64,000 nucleotides of DNA from an uncultured Acetobacteroides sp. (GCF_963678165.1 NZ_OY782755.1:1612001-1676000), one strand, 5' to 3'; shown: positions 17,081-26,351, counted from the first letter of the stretch. Numbers and translations: made by a program. Notes: generated by a model from the sequence alone, not told the origin.

Positions 17081-18752
17081 CGGTATCAACAATGAGGAAA
17101 AGTGGAAGGAGGCGCTCGAGGAGTGGACTCCCGACGTTGAGGTTACCGGATGGGAGGATGTGGCCGGCAGAATTCCTTCGGGCAGGGCATTTCGCGTAAG
17201 GCAGCGTGTCGAAGGTGGTGCCGTAAGGGTAGCGCGTGCTGTTGTTCGTTTTGTTTCCCTCAAAATGGCGGTTGTTGCCATCGTGTCGGCGGCCATATCG
17301 GGGTATGTAACGTACCGAATTGTCGAAAAGCATACGGTTGAACGAATTGTTGTGAAAGAATACGTAATGCAGCCCGCTGCGTTCCAGCAAGCCGTTCCTC
17401 GGGCCAATGGCCTTATAGGAGCAGAACGGTACGATGGGGCCGACGCTTCGCCCCTCCATGTCGCAGGTTATTGGCAACCTGGTGGTGCGGTTTCTACGGC
17501 TGGTGGGCATAGAGCAGGCTCTGCGAACCTACTGGGCATAGGGCGTGAGGCCAATTCCGGTAGCAATAGGGATCTAAATGGAGGTAGGGCTGGCGCTGCA
17601 GGTTGCTCTACGGATGCGTATTCTACGGGCGCTGCAGTGGCAGCAGGGGGCGCTACTCGATCTGGTGGTGCTGCTCGTGCAGAGGGCGAGGAAGATGTTG
17701 CCCTCTCGCCCGATGGCTATCCTGGAGCATTGCCAACCCAAGCCAGCAGCGCAGCGGCCTCGATGAACGGGGAGTCAGCCGCCGTGTCGGGAGCAACGTC
17801 CGCTAGCCACAAGGGTGGGGTCTCCGATGCTCGGCATAGCAGCCGTGCCTACGCCAAATCGCAAGGGCTTGCAGGTGCACCTGCACGTGCATCAGTTTCC
17901 GAGATGGATGAGGCTGATGCCGTATCGGGCCGGGAATGGATAAAGAAGCGTAGGATGGCAAAGGCAAGGCAAGGTTCGGCGATCAAGCATCGAGCGCTTG
18001 CTAGTGCCCCCTCGGTGGGTGACTCTGATGCTGCCAGCGCTGTACCCTCCAGCCCGGCAAGCGGAAGCTCTTTCGCTAAGCGCGAGCTGCCCGATGCGCC
18101 TATTGGACGAGGAGGTGCATCGCTACAGAAGTATCACCTGAACCCCAGCTGGTCGACCAGCTGCTTTTTATCGCTCGAATATCCCGAATACCATGTTCCT
18201 TTTAAGCGCTACCTGTCCTACTTCTGGGGCGTTTCGCTCGATGCCGGTACTGCTCGCAGCGGCTCCTCTTTCTTTGTGCTTGCCGGGGCAAACGCCTTTG
18301 TGGGGAGCATGTACAAGGAGAAGGTTGGGCTGATGCTTTCGGTTGGTGGCCGTTGGCTTGGCGACTTACCCAGTATGCTGCTGGTAGATTCGAATACTGG
18401 CTATGAGCTTTCTGGAGCTCGTTCCGATTCGTCCAAGCGCTCCAGTTCCTTGCAGAGCTACTACCAGGCCTTGTTGGGCCTCGACGGTGTTGTCCGCCTT
18501 TATTCGGGGGCAAAAACATCCTTCAGCACCACGTTGGGGGCTCGGGGCTGTTGGACGCAGCTCGCTAAGGGCGATAGCACGTCCAAGCGCTTTATTCCGC
18601 TATCGGCGGTGCGGTTCTCGGCAAGCTATCTTCGACGAATATCCGTAGGGCAGATCTCGCTAAGCCCGTTTGCCGAATACCAGCTAAACGGTGCGGGAAC
18701 GATTTCCAAGTCGACCATCCTGTTTGGGCTTAACGTAGGGGTGATCTTCTAG
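17067..18752 (+). CDS. Dma-like dual membrane-spanning anti-sigma protein
   Basis: A 561-residue protein in three parts. Residues 1-62 are hydrophilic and would face the cytoplasm (EKWKEALEEWTPDVEVTGWEDV). Residues about 64-83 form one membrane helix. Residues about 110-350 are a low-complexity linker rich in A, G and S. Residues about 355-561 look like an OM beta-barrel ending in LFGLNVGVIF. This is the layout of Dma proteins known from Bacteroides thetaiotaomicron, which bind a sigma factor in the cytosol while anchored in the OM. The 14-bp overlap with the sigma factor gene supports this. The binding region itself shows no motif I can name. Confidence 0.75.
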   Translation: MRTTNGINNEEKWKEALEEWTPDVEVTGWEDVAGRIPSGRAFRVRQRVEGGAVRVARAVVRFVSLKMAVVAIVSAAISGYVTYRIVEKHTVERIVVKEYVMQPAAFQQAVPRANGLIGAERYDGADASPLHVAGYWQPGGAVSTAGGHRAGSANLLGIGREANSGSNRDLNGGRAGAAGCSTDAYSTGAAVAAGGATRSGGAARAEGEEDVALSPDGYPGALPTQASSAAASMNGESAAVSGATSASHKGGVSDARHSSRAYAKSQGLAGAPARASVSEMDEADAVSGREWIKKRRMAKARQGSAIKHRALASAPSVGDSDAASAVPSSPASGSSFAKRELPDAPIGRGGASLQKYHLNPSWSTSCFLSLEYPEYHVPFKRYLSYFWGVSLDAGTARSGSSFFVLAGANAFVGSMYKEKVGLMLSVGGRWLGDLPSMLLVDSNTGYELSGARSDSSKRSSSLQSYYQALLGLDGVVRLYSGAKTSFSTTLGARGCWTQLAKGDSTSKRFIPLSAVRFSASYLRRISVGQISLSPFAEYQLNGAGTISKSTILFGLNVGVIF

Positions 18753-18819
18753 GGTGATGCCGATGGCCGCTCTTTTGCCAACGGCTCCGCGCTTGTGCTA
18801 GCGGGGTGCCGATGCCTCG

Positions 18820-19112
18820 GGAATGCTCTCGCAGACGTGAAAGCTCGTAGCCGAGGGGTCAGAAACCTTCTCGCAGACGTGAAAGCTCATACCCGAGGGG
18901 TCGGAAACCTTCTCGCAGACGTGAAAGCTCATTGCCGAGGGGTCGGAAATGTCCTCGCAGACGTGAAAGCTCGTAGCCGAGGGGTCGGGAATGCTCTCGC
19001 AGATGTGAAAGCTCATACCCGAGGGGTCGGAAACCTTCTCGCAGATGTGAAAACTCATAGCCGAGGGGTCGGGAACCTTCTCGCAACCGTGAAAGCTCAT
19101 TCCCGAGGGGGC
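18820..19112. repeat. Array C: seven 42-bp units
   Basis: The GACGTGAAAGCTC element (or GATGTG/ACCGTG variants) starts at 18834, 18876, 18918, 18960, 19002, 19044 and 19086, each 42 bp apart; GAGGGGTCGG and TTCTCGCA lie between. Frames are open on both strands, and translate as 14-residue repeats, but both look like by-products of the period. The array separates the anti-sigma gene from the metallopeptidase gene. No gene is seen in 18753-19315. Confidence 0.9.
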
Positions 19113-19315
19113 AAAAATAGCCCTGCCCCTACGCGGGTAGAAAACTGCGGTAACATTAAGGAGGGAACATCAGCCCTTGTTAACTTATTTTTTTACTTTT
19201 ACGTCAAACTAAAATTTTCAACAACCTATGAAACACCCATGTTTCTTTACCGCAAACACGAACGGATTAACGTTTGTATGGGTGTTCCATCCAACCGCTT
19301 TAAATAATTATTTGG

Positions 19316-21352
19316 ATGAAAAAGCTACTGATGTACTCTTTATCGATGCTGATGGGGGCGCTAGGCGCTAACGCTCAGCTGCTGGATGCAACACCTGTAC
19401 CCTCGTCGTCGGTACAAAAGATGATTTCGGCTCTCGAGTCGAAGTACGGGCAGGGCGAATCGTTCCGCATCAAGCGGGGCGTGGAGCAAACCGCCATGCT
19501 TTGGCGCGCCAGCGATGGCTCGGTTGCCGATTTCGAGCAGTTTGTTGCCGACAATTACGAGGCCGATCCCGCCAAACTCGATGCGCTCTTTGGCAAGCTA
19601 TCGCGCGCCTTCGAGATTCTGAACGGCTACAACAACCGCATTACAATGGACCTGAAGAAGCCGCTCGACCTCGACTGGGGCCCCGTGGAGCCCATCGACG
19701 AAATTGTTGGCTCGTTTAACCCATCGGCGCACCTGGCCGACGATCTTTACGCCAATAAGCTGGCCTTTATGGTGTCGCTCAACTTCCCCACCTACTCGCT
19801 GGCCGAGAAAACCCAGCTAGGGCCCGGCTGGAGCCGCAAGCAGTGGGCTTACGCGCGCATGGGCGACATGTTCACCTCGCGCATCCCTGCCGAACTCAAG
19901 CAGCGCGCCACCAAGATTTCGGTGGATGCCGAGAAGTATATCTCCGACTACAACATCTACATGGGCAACCTGCTTACCGATAAGGGGCAGTCGCTCTTCC
20001 CCGCCGATATGAAGCTCATCACCCACTGGGGCCTTCGCGACGAGCTGAAGTCGAACTACGCCAACAAGCAAACCGGCCTGCAGAAGCAGCAGCTGGTGTA
20101 CGCCGTTATGAAGCGCATCATCGACCAGTCTATTCCTAAGGAGGTGATCAACTCGGGCAAGTACAAGTGGAACCCCGTTACCAACGTGGTTACCGACAAC
20201 GGCAAGCCCGTTGCCACTGCCAGCGAGCCCAACACCCGCTACCAGGTGCTGCTAAACAACTTCAACGTAACAAAGGAATTCGACCAGTACTACCCCGGCA
20301 AGCCAACCTTCCTGCAGAGCAACTTCGAGTACGGCATGGAGATTCCTCAGGCCGATGTCGAGAAGCTCTTCCGCGAGTACCTGGCATCCCCCGAAATTCG
20401 CAAGGTGGGCAAGCTCATCGCGAGCCGCTTGGGCCGCAAGCTGCAGCCGTTCGACATCTGGTACGATGGGTTTAAGTCGCGCAGCACCATCAACGAGGAC
20501 GACCTGAGCGCCAAAACCCGCGCCAAGTATCCCACCGCCGATGCCTTTAGGGACGACATGCCCCGCATCCTTGGCGAGCTGGGCTTTACCCCCGAGCAGC
20601 AGCAGTTTATCCAGTCGCGCGTAAAGGTGGAGGGATCGCGTGGCTCGGGCCATGCCGCCGGTACTGCCATGAAGGGCGACTACAGCCTGCTGCGCACCCG
20701 CGTTGGTAAGGCCGGGATGGACTATAAGGGATACAACATCGCCGTGCACGAGTTTGGGCACAACGTGGAGCAGACCATCACCATGGAGCTGGTGGACTAC
20801 TACATGCTTAGCGGTGTTCCTAACACCTCCTTCACCGAGGCGCAGGCCTTCCTTTTCCAGAAGCGCGACCTCGAGCTGCTGGGCATCCCCGAAAATAATC
20901 CTAACAAGCGCGACCTGAACATCCTCGACAACGCCTGGTCGGCCTACGAGATTATGGGCGTTTCTATTGTCGACATGGAGGTTTGGAAGTGGATGTACGC
21001 GCATCCTAACGCCGCCGCCGCCGAGCTTAAGGATGCCACCATCGGCATTGCCAAGAATGTTTGGAACCAGTACTACGCCGATGTTTTTGGCAGCAAGGAT
21101 GAGCCAATCCTCGCCATCTACAGCCATATGATTGAGATACCGCTTTACCTCAGCGCCTATCCAATTGGACAGCTGATCCAGTTCCAGGTTGAGGAGCAGG
21201 TGGAGGGGAAGAACTTTGCCTCCGAGATGGTTCGCATGCTAACCCAGGGCCGCATCGTTCCCCAGCTGTGGATGAAGGGGGCTGTTGGTAGCGAGATCTC
21301 CACCGCCGCACTGCTGCATGCTGCAAGTAAAGCCGTGGATAACGTAAAGTAG
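19316..21352 (+). CDS. Secreted zinc metallopeptidase-like protein (HEFGH)
   Basis: A 678-residue protein with a signal peptide (about 1-20). A gluzincin-type zinc site is present: H478-E479-F-G-H482 followed 26 residues later by E508 in SFTEAQAF, a likely third ligand. It is otherwise soluble, helical and without extra domains I can name. The HExxH plus downstream Glu spacing resembles M3-like peptidases, but the rest of the sequence does not obviously match, so the family is left open. It stands alone and is followed by a strong terminator. Likely periplasmic or exported. Confidence 0.75.
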   Translation: MKKLLMYSLSMLMGALGANAQLLDATPVPSSSVQKMISALESKYGQGESFRIKRGVEQTAMLWRASDGSVADFEQFVADNYEADPAKLDALFGKLSRAFEILNGYNNRITMDLKKPLDLDWGPVEPIDEIVGSFNPSAHLADDLYANKLAFMVSLNFPTYSLAEKTQLGPGWSRKQWAYARMGDMFTSRIPAELKQRATKISVDAEKYISDYNIYMGNLLTDKGQSLFPADMKLITHWGLRDELKSNYANKQTGLQKQQLVYAVMKRIIDQSIPKEVINSGKYKWNPVTNVVTDNGKPVATASEPNTRYQVLLNNFNVTKEFDQYYPGKPTFLQSNFEYGMEIPQADVEKLFREYLASPEIRKVGKLIASRLGRKLQPFDIWYDGFKSRSTINEDDLSAKTRAKYPTADAFRDDMPRILGELGFTPEQQQFIQSRVKVEGSRGSGHAAGTAMKGDYSLLRTRVGKAGMDYKGYNIAVHEFGHNVEQTITMELVDYYMLSGVPNTSFTEAQAFLFQKRDLELLGIPENNPNKRDLNILDNAWSAYEIMGVSIVDMEVWKWMYAHPNAAAAELKDATIGIAKNVWNQYYADVFGSKDEPILAIYSHMIEIPLYLSAYPIGQLIQFQVEEQVEGKNFASEMVRMLTQGRIVPQLWMKGAVGSEISTAALLHAASKAVDNVK

Positions 21353-21371
21353 CACCAGAAGACAACTTATA

Positions 21372-21410
21372 GAGGGGGGCTCGCCGCAGGCGGGCCCCCT
21401 TTTTTATAGG
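21372..21410 (+). terminator. Terminator after metallopeptidase gene
   Basis: GGGGGCTCGCC-gcag-GGCGGGCCCCC followed by TTTTTT, shortly after the stop codon. Confidence 0.85.
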
Positions 21411-21440
21411 GTGATGGCTGCTACGCGCTGTTGGAAGGCC

Positions 21441-21620
21441 ATTATGCATGCATAATGGGTAGTCGCAAAGCTGCGGCAGCCAAATATTCATGCATAATGG
21501 GCTGCTGCAGGACTGGGGCTGCAAAATATGTATGCATAATGGGGCGTCGCAGGAGTGGGGCAGGCAAAACTTCATGCATAAAAGGTTGCCGCAGCTTTGC
21601 GGCTGCCAAATATGCATGAA
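21441..21620. repeat. Array D: 42-bp units with inverted ends
   Basis: TGCATAAT (or TGCATAAA) starts at 21449, 21491, 21533 and 21575, exactly 42 bp apart. At the left end the unit joins its own inverse to give the 16-bp palindrome ATTATGCATGCATAAT; at the right end ATGCATGAA (about 21612) is the inverse of TTCATGCAT. Spacers are G+C-rich with CTGC/GCAG motifs. The array lies between convergent genes. Confidence 0.85.
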
Positions 21621-21690
21621 GATCGAGTTGTACCTAACACCCTACCTGTCGCTACGTATGGCATCCGGCGCGCCGCCGATCTTCTTTGCA

Positions 21691-21728
21691 CAAAAAAATT
21701 CCCTAGCGGGACGAATCCGGCTAGGGGG
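21691..21728 (-). terminator. Possible terminator of the AraC-type gene
   Basis: CCCTAGC/GCTAGGG inverted repeat followed on the minus strand by AATTTTTTTG. It lies about 150 bp beyond the stop codon of the AraC-type gene. Confidence 0.5.
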
Positions 21729-21873
21729 CTGTGCGCCATCAGCGCTTTGGGTACGGATGCTTTCAGAAAAGATGCCTGGCGAGCCGCAGCGCCAGCTCCG
21801 CAATGCTGCCGAGCATGGTGGCGAGGTGTCTTGCAGCCATCGCCCCGAGGAGCCGAACGAGCCAGTCCATCGG

Positions 21874-22794
21874 CTACAGGGGCTTCACCGGTATGCAGAT
21901 GTCCACAATAAACTTCTTCTGGGGGTGCTCCTCGTGGTTGTTGTGGTACAGCTCGTAGGGGCTGGCGTCGGCGGGCTGGTAGCCGCTCTGCGCCACCCAC
22001 AGGCACATCGAGTCCCATGCCTGCTGAAATTCCTGCTCGTTAACCTCGAAGTGCCCGACGGCGTAACGGCCTCCCGGAATCTGCATCTTGCCAATCTCCC
22101 CCTCGGTCTTTACATCCTCGAATACGGTGATGCAGGCGCTCTGGCGGATGTTCTCCTGCGCGGTTACCTTGGGGTCGTCGTGGTAGTAGGTAATTCCCTT
22201 ACATTCGGGGTGGTTGAGTAAACCTCTTGGCCCCGCCCACTTAAAGAGCTTGTCGTAGGCGGCGCCTATCTGGTTGTACTCGCCCTTGTGCCGGCAGTAG
22301 ATCACGTTCATTGCGGGCATCTCCCTAACTTCGATAACGTTTTTCATCTCTTTCCTCCAAATTGTTTGTGATTCGATATCGCAAACGTACGCATTGGAGC
22401 CCTCGTCGAGCTTACCGCTTTTGCTATCCAGCTGACGATTCTTGCTATTTTCGTCCCAGCTGCTGCGGAACTCTTGGGCGCTTACCTTAAACCGCTCCTT
22501 GAAGTTTCGGCAAAATACGGATGGGCTGTTGTAGCCGCAGTAGTAGGCAACTTCGGTAATCGAGGTGTCAGGCTCGCTAAGCAGGATGCTTGCGGCCCGT
22601 TCGATGCGCTTGCGCTTGATGAAGCCGTTCAGCGTTTCGCCCGTGAACGCCGAAAAGATGCGGTGGAAGTGGAACGGCGAAAAGTTGGCCACATCGGATA
22701 GCCGCTCAAGCGACAGCTCTTTGTTGATGTTCGCCTCAATGTAGTCGATCACCCGATTAATCCTGTATATGTACTCTTTTTGATACTTGTTCAT
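21874..22794 (-). CDS. AraC-family regulator with GyrI-like effector domain
   Basis: A 306-residue protein. Residues about 8-108 hold two helix-turn-helix motifs of AraC/XylS type (LERLSDVANFSPFHFHRIF and ITEVAYYCGYNSPSVFCRNF). Residues about 150-306 match the GyrI-like/SOUL-type small-molecule binding domain (RYAVGHFEV, QPADASPYELY, VDICIPVK). Such Rob/SoxS-like fusions respond to small hydrophobic ligands. The start MNKYQKEY is preferred over an upstream in-frame ATG because it begins the conserved domain and lies 20 bp after a TATATTTG box. Its target genes are not evident. Confidence 0.88.
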   Translation of the reverse strand: MNKYQKEYIYRINRVIDYIEANINKELSLERLSDVANFSPFHFHRIFSAFTGETLNGFIKRKRIERAASILLSEPDTSITEVAYYCGYNSPSVFCRNFKERFKVSAQEFRSSWDENSKNRQLDSKSGKLDEGSNAYVCDIESQTIWRKEMKNVIEVREMPAMNVIYCRHKGEYNQIGAAYDKLFKWAGPRGLLNHPECKGITYYHDDPKVTAQENIRQSACITVFEDVKTEGEIGKMQIPGGRYAVGHFEVNEQEFQQAWDSMCLWVAQSGYQPADASPYELYHNNHEEHPQKKFIVDICIPVKPL

Positions 22795-22813
22795 TGGTAG
22801 CAGTATTTCGGTG

Positions 22814-22821
22814 CAAATATA
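22814..22821 (-). promoter_or_regulatory. -7 box of the AraC-type gene
   Basis: TATATTTG on the minus strand, 20 bp before the chosen start codon; this supports the shorter start. Confidence 0.5.
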
Positions 22822-23267
22822 CGCAATGCCCCACGCATTGCCGCAGCTGTAGGGCATGCAGCAATGCGGGTGTCGGTGTCCAGCATTCGACAGCTTTAGG
22901 GGAAAGTTTCTTGGGATGTACTAAGGGGTTAACATTCTTTAGGCAGCTTATTCATCCATTTTACGAGCGGGTACTTGTGCCGCCTAATCTTCAGATTGGC
23001 GAATGGAATGTATAACGAAAGCTGCTTGGCGATCTGCTGTAAGTAGTCGTTAGCTCTAAGCGGAAGGAATCGTTCTCGCCTTCTTGTTTTTGTGCTGGCG
23101 CTTTCTGCGTTCGATCTCGTTAAGTTAATCGGAAACGTGTAGCTAAATCGTTCTAAATTGGCAGCGATATATTGCATTTTCTCCTCGAAGACCCGTTAAC
23201 CATCAACAGCACTCTTTTGCTTGCAGCTGTCGTAAATTACTCATGTTAACCCCTAATAAACTCAATC
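22822..23267. other. Gene-free stretch
   Basis: About 445 bp between the AraC-type gene and the next rightward gene. A leftward 82-codon frame at 22929-23177 is open but has no recognisable domain, signal peptide or promoter. Nothing else was seen. Confidence 0.4.
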
Positions 23268-23840
23268 ATGAAAAGAGTAGCAATTTTAGCAGCAACATTT
23301 CTATTTACATTTTCTATGCTTCAAGTAAATGCCCAAGAAAATGAAAAAGGAGCCGTAAGAGATACCAAGAAGGAGTTGAAGGAAACCAAGAAAGAGCTAC
23401 GTGGTGAGAGAAAAGAGTTGAGAAAAGCGAAGCGAAATCAGGTGAGCGAAATGTCCAAGGAGCAATTCGTATCTGATTTTGGAAAGATTCCAAACGCTCA
23501 TTGGTCAAGAGCAACCTACTATGACAGGGTCGTATTTTCGAAAGACGGACAAACAATGACGGCCTTTTACGATGATGACTCGAAGCTGATCGCAACAAGT
23601 ACGTTTAAGAAGTTTACAGATCTACCTTCTAAGGGCCAGAGTAAGATTAAAACGGCATACAAAGATTACACCGTAAATTCGGTTTTCTTTATCGATTATA
23701 GAGGATCGGAGTATGGCGTTATGTTCTATGGCCATTCATTGGAAACGGATAATTATTTTGTAGAGTTAACCAATGGTGCTAAGAAAATACTTGTTATGGT
23801 TGATCTCAATGGTGGCGTATCGTTCTTCAAGCAACTTTAG
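23268..23840 (+). CDS. Periplasmic PepSY-like hypothetical protein
   Basis: A 190-residue protein with a signal peptide (about 1-22, ending in VNA) followed by a highly charged, coiled-coil-like stretch (about 26-62, rich in K, E and R) and then a folded domain of alternating strands (FGKIPNAHWSRATYYDRVVF, MTAFYDDDSKLIATST). It is similar in style to Bacteroidota periplasmic PepSY-like proteins of unknown role. The gene is more A+T-rich than most neighbours. It stands alone and is followed by a terminator. Confidence 0.75.
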   Translation: MKRVAILAATFLFTFSMLQVNAQENEKGAVRDTKKELKETKKELRGERKELRKAKRNQVSEMSKEQFVSDFGKIPNAHWSRATYYDRVVFSKDGQTMTAFYDDDSKLIATSTFKKFTDLPSKGQSKIKTAYKDYTVNSVFFIDYRGSEYGVMFYGHSLETDNYFVELTNGAKKILVMVDLNGGVSFFKQL

Positions 23841-23862
23841 CATTCTTAATTTAAATAGTGAA

Positions 23863-23892
23863 AAGGTGCGGATTAATCTGCACCTTCTTTTG
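23863..23892 (+). terminator. Terminator of the PepSY-like gene
   Basis: AAGGTGC-ggattaatct-GCACCTT followed by CTTTT. Confidence 0.75.
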
Positions 23893-23928
23893 TCGCTATT
23901 TGAGTAAATCAAAAAGATGAAATACGAT

Positions 23929-23963
23929 TAAAAAAGAAGGCTGCTCGTTGAGGGCAGCCTTCT
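23929..23963 (-). terminator. Terminator of the polyamine operon
   Basis: AAGAAGGCTGC/GCAGCCTTCTT hairpin, followed on the minus strand by TTTTTT, just after the speB stop codon. Confidence 0.85.
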
Positions 23964-23967
23964 TATA

Positions 23968-24999
23968 CTATTTCTGGTTCGATTTGTAAGCCAAGTTGCA
24001 TAGCTTGTAGAGCATGCGGGCTCCTACGTTGGCGTCCCACTCGCCATCTTCGTCGGTGGCAACCTCTACAAGGTCGAATCCGACAATCTGACGGCCAGTT
24101 TCGGCGACTAACTTTAGCAGGTAGATGGCCTCTTGGAAGGATAATCCTCCAGGAACTGGCGTGCCTGTATTTGGGCAGCAGTCGGGGGTAAGCCCATCGA
24201 TGTCGAAGCTGATGTAAACCTTCTTAGGTAACTGCTCAATGATTTGCTCGCACTGTTCGTGCCAGTTCATTCCCTGGAACTTTTCTTCACAAAGCTCGTA
24301 GTCGGTAAATGGAACAACCTTCGGATGGCTCATGGCAAGGGCAATTTCCTCTTCGCTAAAGTCGCGAACGGCCACCTGCACTAGTCGGTCTACAGCAGGG
24401 ATTTTGTCGAGCACGTTGTACATGATGGAGGCATGCGAGTAGGTGAAGCCTTCGTAGGCAACGCGTAGGTCGCAGTGCGCATCGATGTGCAGGATACCCA
24501 TGCCCTCGTGCTTCTCCGACAGAGCCTTTATCAGCCCAAATGGTACGCTATGCTCGCCGCCAACTACACCTACAATCTTCCCCTTTTCGATCCATTTTTT
24601 TGCTTCGGCGTAAACGTACTCGTTTAGCGATTCCGAGGCGTTATTGATGGTTTTAAGGTTCTTGGTAATGGCGGGCGAGTTCTCATCTTCACCATTCTCT
24701 AGGCGCTCGATTACGTCCTCGGCCAAATCTCGTAGCTCAGCCGATTTGTCGCGCCAATCCTCGTCGATAGGCAGCGTCCCGATGCCAACCTTCCAGGCGT
24801 CCTTCACAAAAGGATCGTAGAGGTCTAGCTGCGGCGATGCCTCGAGAATGGCCACAGGGCCATCTGCTGTGCCGGGGGCGTAAGATGTGGTAACATCCCA
24901 AGGCACCGAAAGAAGCACTACGTTGGCCTCATCGGGCGAGTAGGGAAGAGCAAAGTAGTTGCCGTTTGGTTGGCCAACTCCGTTAGGATCAAATTCCAT
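23968..24999 (-). CDS. speB: Agmatinase-family ureohydrolase
   Basis: A 343-residue arginase/agmatinase fold protein with the manganese-site motifs GGEHS, HIDAHCDLR and SFDIDGLTPD. Agmatinase makes putrescine and urea from agmatine. It starts 1 bp after the stop of the SpeD-SpeE fusion, so the three activities are in one operon: putrescine from SpeB can feed SpeE directly. The family also includes arginases and guanidino-acid hydrolases; the polyamine context favours agmatinase. It is somewhat longer than the usual 300-310 residues, with an extended insert around 75-120. Confidence 0.87.
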   Translation of the reverse strand: MEFDPNGVGQPNGNYFALPYSPDEANVVLLSVPWDVTTSYAPGTADGPVAILEASPQLDLYDPFVKDAWKVGIGTLPIDEDWRDKSAELRDLAEDVIERLENGEDENSPAITKNLKTINNASESLNEYVYAEAKKWIEKGKIVGVVGGEHSVPFGLIKALSEKHEGMGILHIDAHCDLRVAYEGFTYSHASIMYNVLDKIPAVDRLVQVAVRDFSEEEIALAMSHPKVVPFTDYELCEEKFQGMNWHEQCEQIIEQLPKKVYISFDIDGLTPDCCPNTGTPVPGGLSFQEAIYLLKLVAETGRQIVGFDLVEVATDEDGEWDANVGARMLYKLCNLAYKSNQK

Positions 25000-25000
25000 A

Positions 25001-26284
25001 TTACAGCTCGTTTAGCATTCGTTTTACATAGTTAGGCAGGGCAAATGCGCCGCGGTGTACGTCGGCGTTGTAGTAGTTAAGCAGGTGGTTGTTGCCAAAC
25101 GTTTCTGCATTTTCGTTGCTTACGTTGGTAACGTCAACATCACCCTTAACGCCTAGCTGGAAACTCCAAGTTCCCGATGGGTAGGTTGGGATGTGGAAGA
25201 GAAGCGTCTTTACTTTTTCCGTTCCAAACACCTCCTTTAGGCATCCGTTGAGCTCAACAAAAGCGTGGTCGTTGAATAGTGGCGATTCGGCCTGTGTTAC
25301 CAAAATACCGTTTGGCGTTAGCGCGTTGAAGCAGCATTCGTAGAACTTCTTCGAGAAAAGGCCTTCGGCTGGGCCAACAGGATCCGAACCATCAACAATG
25401 ATGAGGTCGTAGCTTTCGGCGCTGGCCTCTTGTACAAACTTGATGCCGTCGCCAACAATAAGCTTTAGCTTGGGGTGGTTGAAGCTGCGCGAGATTGAGG
25501 GAAGGAATAGCTTGGATGCCTCAATTACGTTCGCGTCAATTTCAACCATTGTAACCTTCTCAACCGAAGCGTGGCGTAGAACCTCGCGGATGGTGCCGCC
25601 ATCGCCGCCTCCAATTACAAGAACGTTTTTCACCTGTCCGTGCGAAAGGATTGCTGGGTGGCTAATCATCTCGTGGTAGTGGGTTTCATCCTTTTCGGTG
25701 CACATTACCATGTTGTCGATGGTAAGGGTTGTTCCGTATGCGTAGGTGTCGATAACGCGGGTACGCTGAAACTCCGAAGTTTTATCGTAGAGCACCTCGC
25801 CGGTGTAGCGAAGCGAGAGTGCCTGGTTGTCATCTTTGTCGGTAAACCACACGTTGCGATTAAAGGTGTCGGGGTTGATGTGTTTTTTTGCCTCCTCGCG
25901 GACGTTGTTCATATCGAAATTAACGTGCTGAAGCAGGTTAAGCGATCCGCGCTTCATCTCTAAAGCCGAGTAGTTGGTCGACTCGAATACCTTCTTTAGG
26001 TAGTCGAACGAGATCCAAGGATCAACCGATTCGCCGCAGGTAAATAAATCGACAGCGGCGTAACCGTATTCGGGCCATGTGTGAATGGCAAGGTGGCTTT
26101 CCTGTATAACCACTACTCCCGATACTCCGTAAGGGGAAAAGTGGTGAAAGGTGGAGTTGATAACCGTTGCCCCTGCTTTGGTAGCGGCCTTCACCATTCC
26201 TTGTTCGATAACAAACACGTCGTTGAGGATTTCGGGATTACATCCCATAAACTCAACCAAAATGTGCCTTCCTAATGCTGACAT
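25001..26284 (-). CDS. speD-speE: Bifunctional S-adenosylmethionine decarboxylase-spermidine synthase
   Basis: A 427-residue fusion. Residues 1-115 are a prokaryotic AdoMet decarboxylase with self-cleavage site E62-S63 (the serine becomes the pyruvoyl group), H68 and C83, the same numbering as the Thermotoga enzyme. Residues about 145-427 are spermidine synthase: GGGDGG at 225-230, and [12 protein letters not shown] at 297-308 with catalytic and binding aspartates. Decarboxylated AdoMet could pass directly to the synthase, which adds aminopropyl to putrescine. A promoter with TATCTTTG and a TTG 20 bp upstream precedes it, and speB follows 1 bp downstream. Confidence 0.92.
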   Translation of the reverse strand: MSALGRHILVEFMGCNPEILNDVFVIEQGMVKAATKAGATVINSTFHHFSPYGVSGVVVIQESHLAIHTWPEYGYAAVDLFTCGESVDPWISFDYLKKVFESTNYSALEMKRGSLNLLQHVNFDMNNVREEAKKHINPDTFNRNVWFTDKDDNQALSLRYTGEVLYDKTSEFQRTRVIDTYAYGTTLTIDNMVMCTEKDETHYHEMISHPAILSHGQVKNVLVIGGGDGGTIREVLRHASVEKVTMVEIDANVIEASKLFLPSISRSFNHPKLKLIVGDGIKFVQEASAESYDLIIVDGSDPVGPAEGLFSKKFYECCFNALTPNGILVTQAESPLFNDHAFVELNGCLKEVFGTEKVKTLLFHIPTYPSGTWSFQLGVKGDVDVTNVSNENAETFGNNHLLNYYNADVHRGAFALPNYVKRMLNEL

Positions 26285-26320
26285 TCCGTGGGTTTATTTG
26301 TATAACATTCAATAATTCAG

Positions 26321-26351
26321 CAAAGATATTGCAATTAACAGTTTTTTCCAA
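26321..26351 (-). promoter_or_regulatory. Promoter of the speDE-speB operon
   Basis: On the minus strand, TTG (26349-26351) is followed after 20 bp by TATCTTTG (26321-26328), a good match to the Bacteroidota -33/-7 promoter. The start codon lies 36 bp further on. Confidence 0.7.

Noticed and set aside
18795..19307. Protein of 14-residue repeats over array C
   Set aside because: Both strands are open for the same reason (42-bp period), and similar arrays elsewhere with 41- or 22-bp periods are not open, so coding is not what is conserved.
21490..22221. Rightward 243-codon frame
   Set aside because: It runs antisense through the AraC-type gene, whose domains are clear, and starts inside array D.
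22929..23177. Leftward 82-codon frame
   Set aside because: No recognised domain, promoter or partner; may be chance or a remnant.
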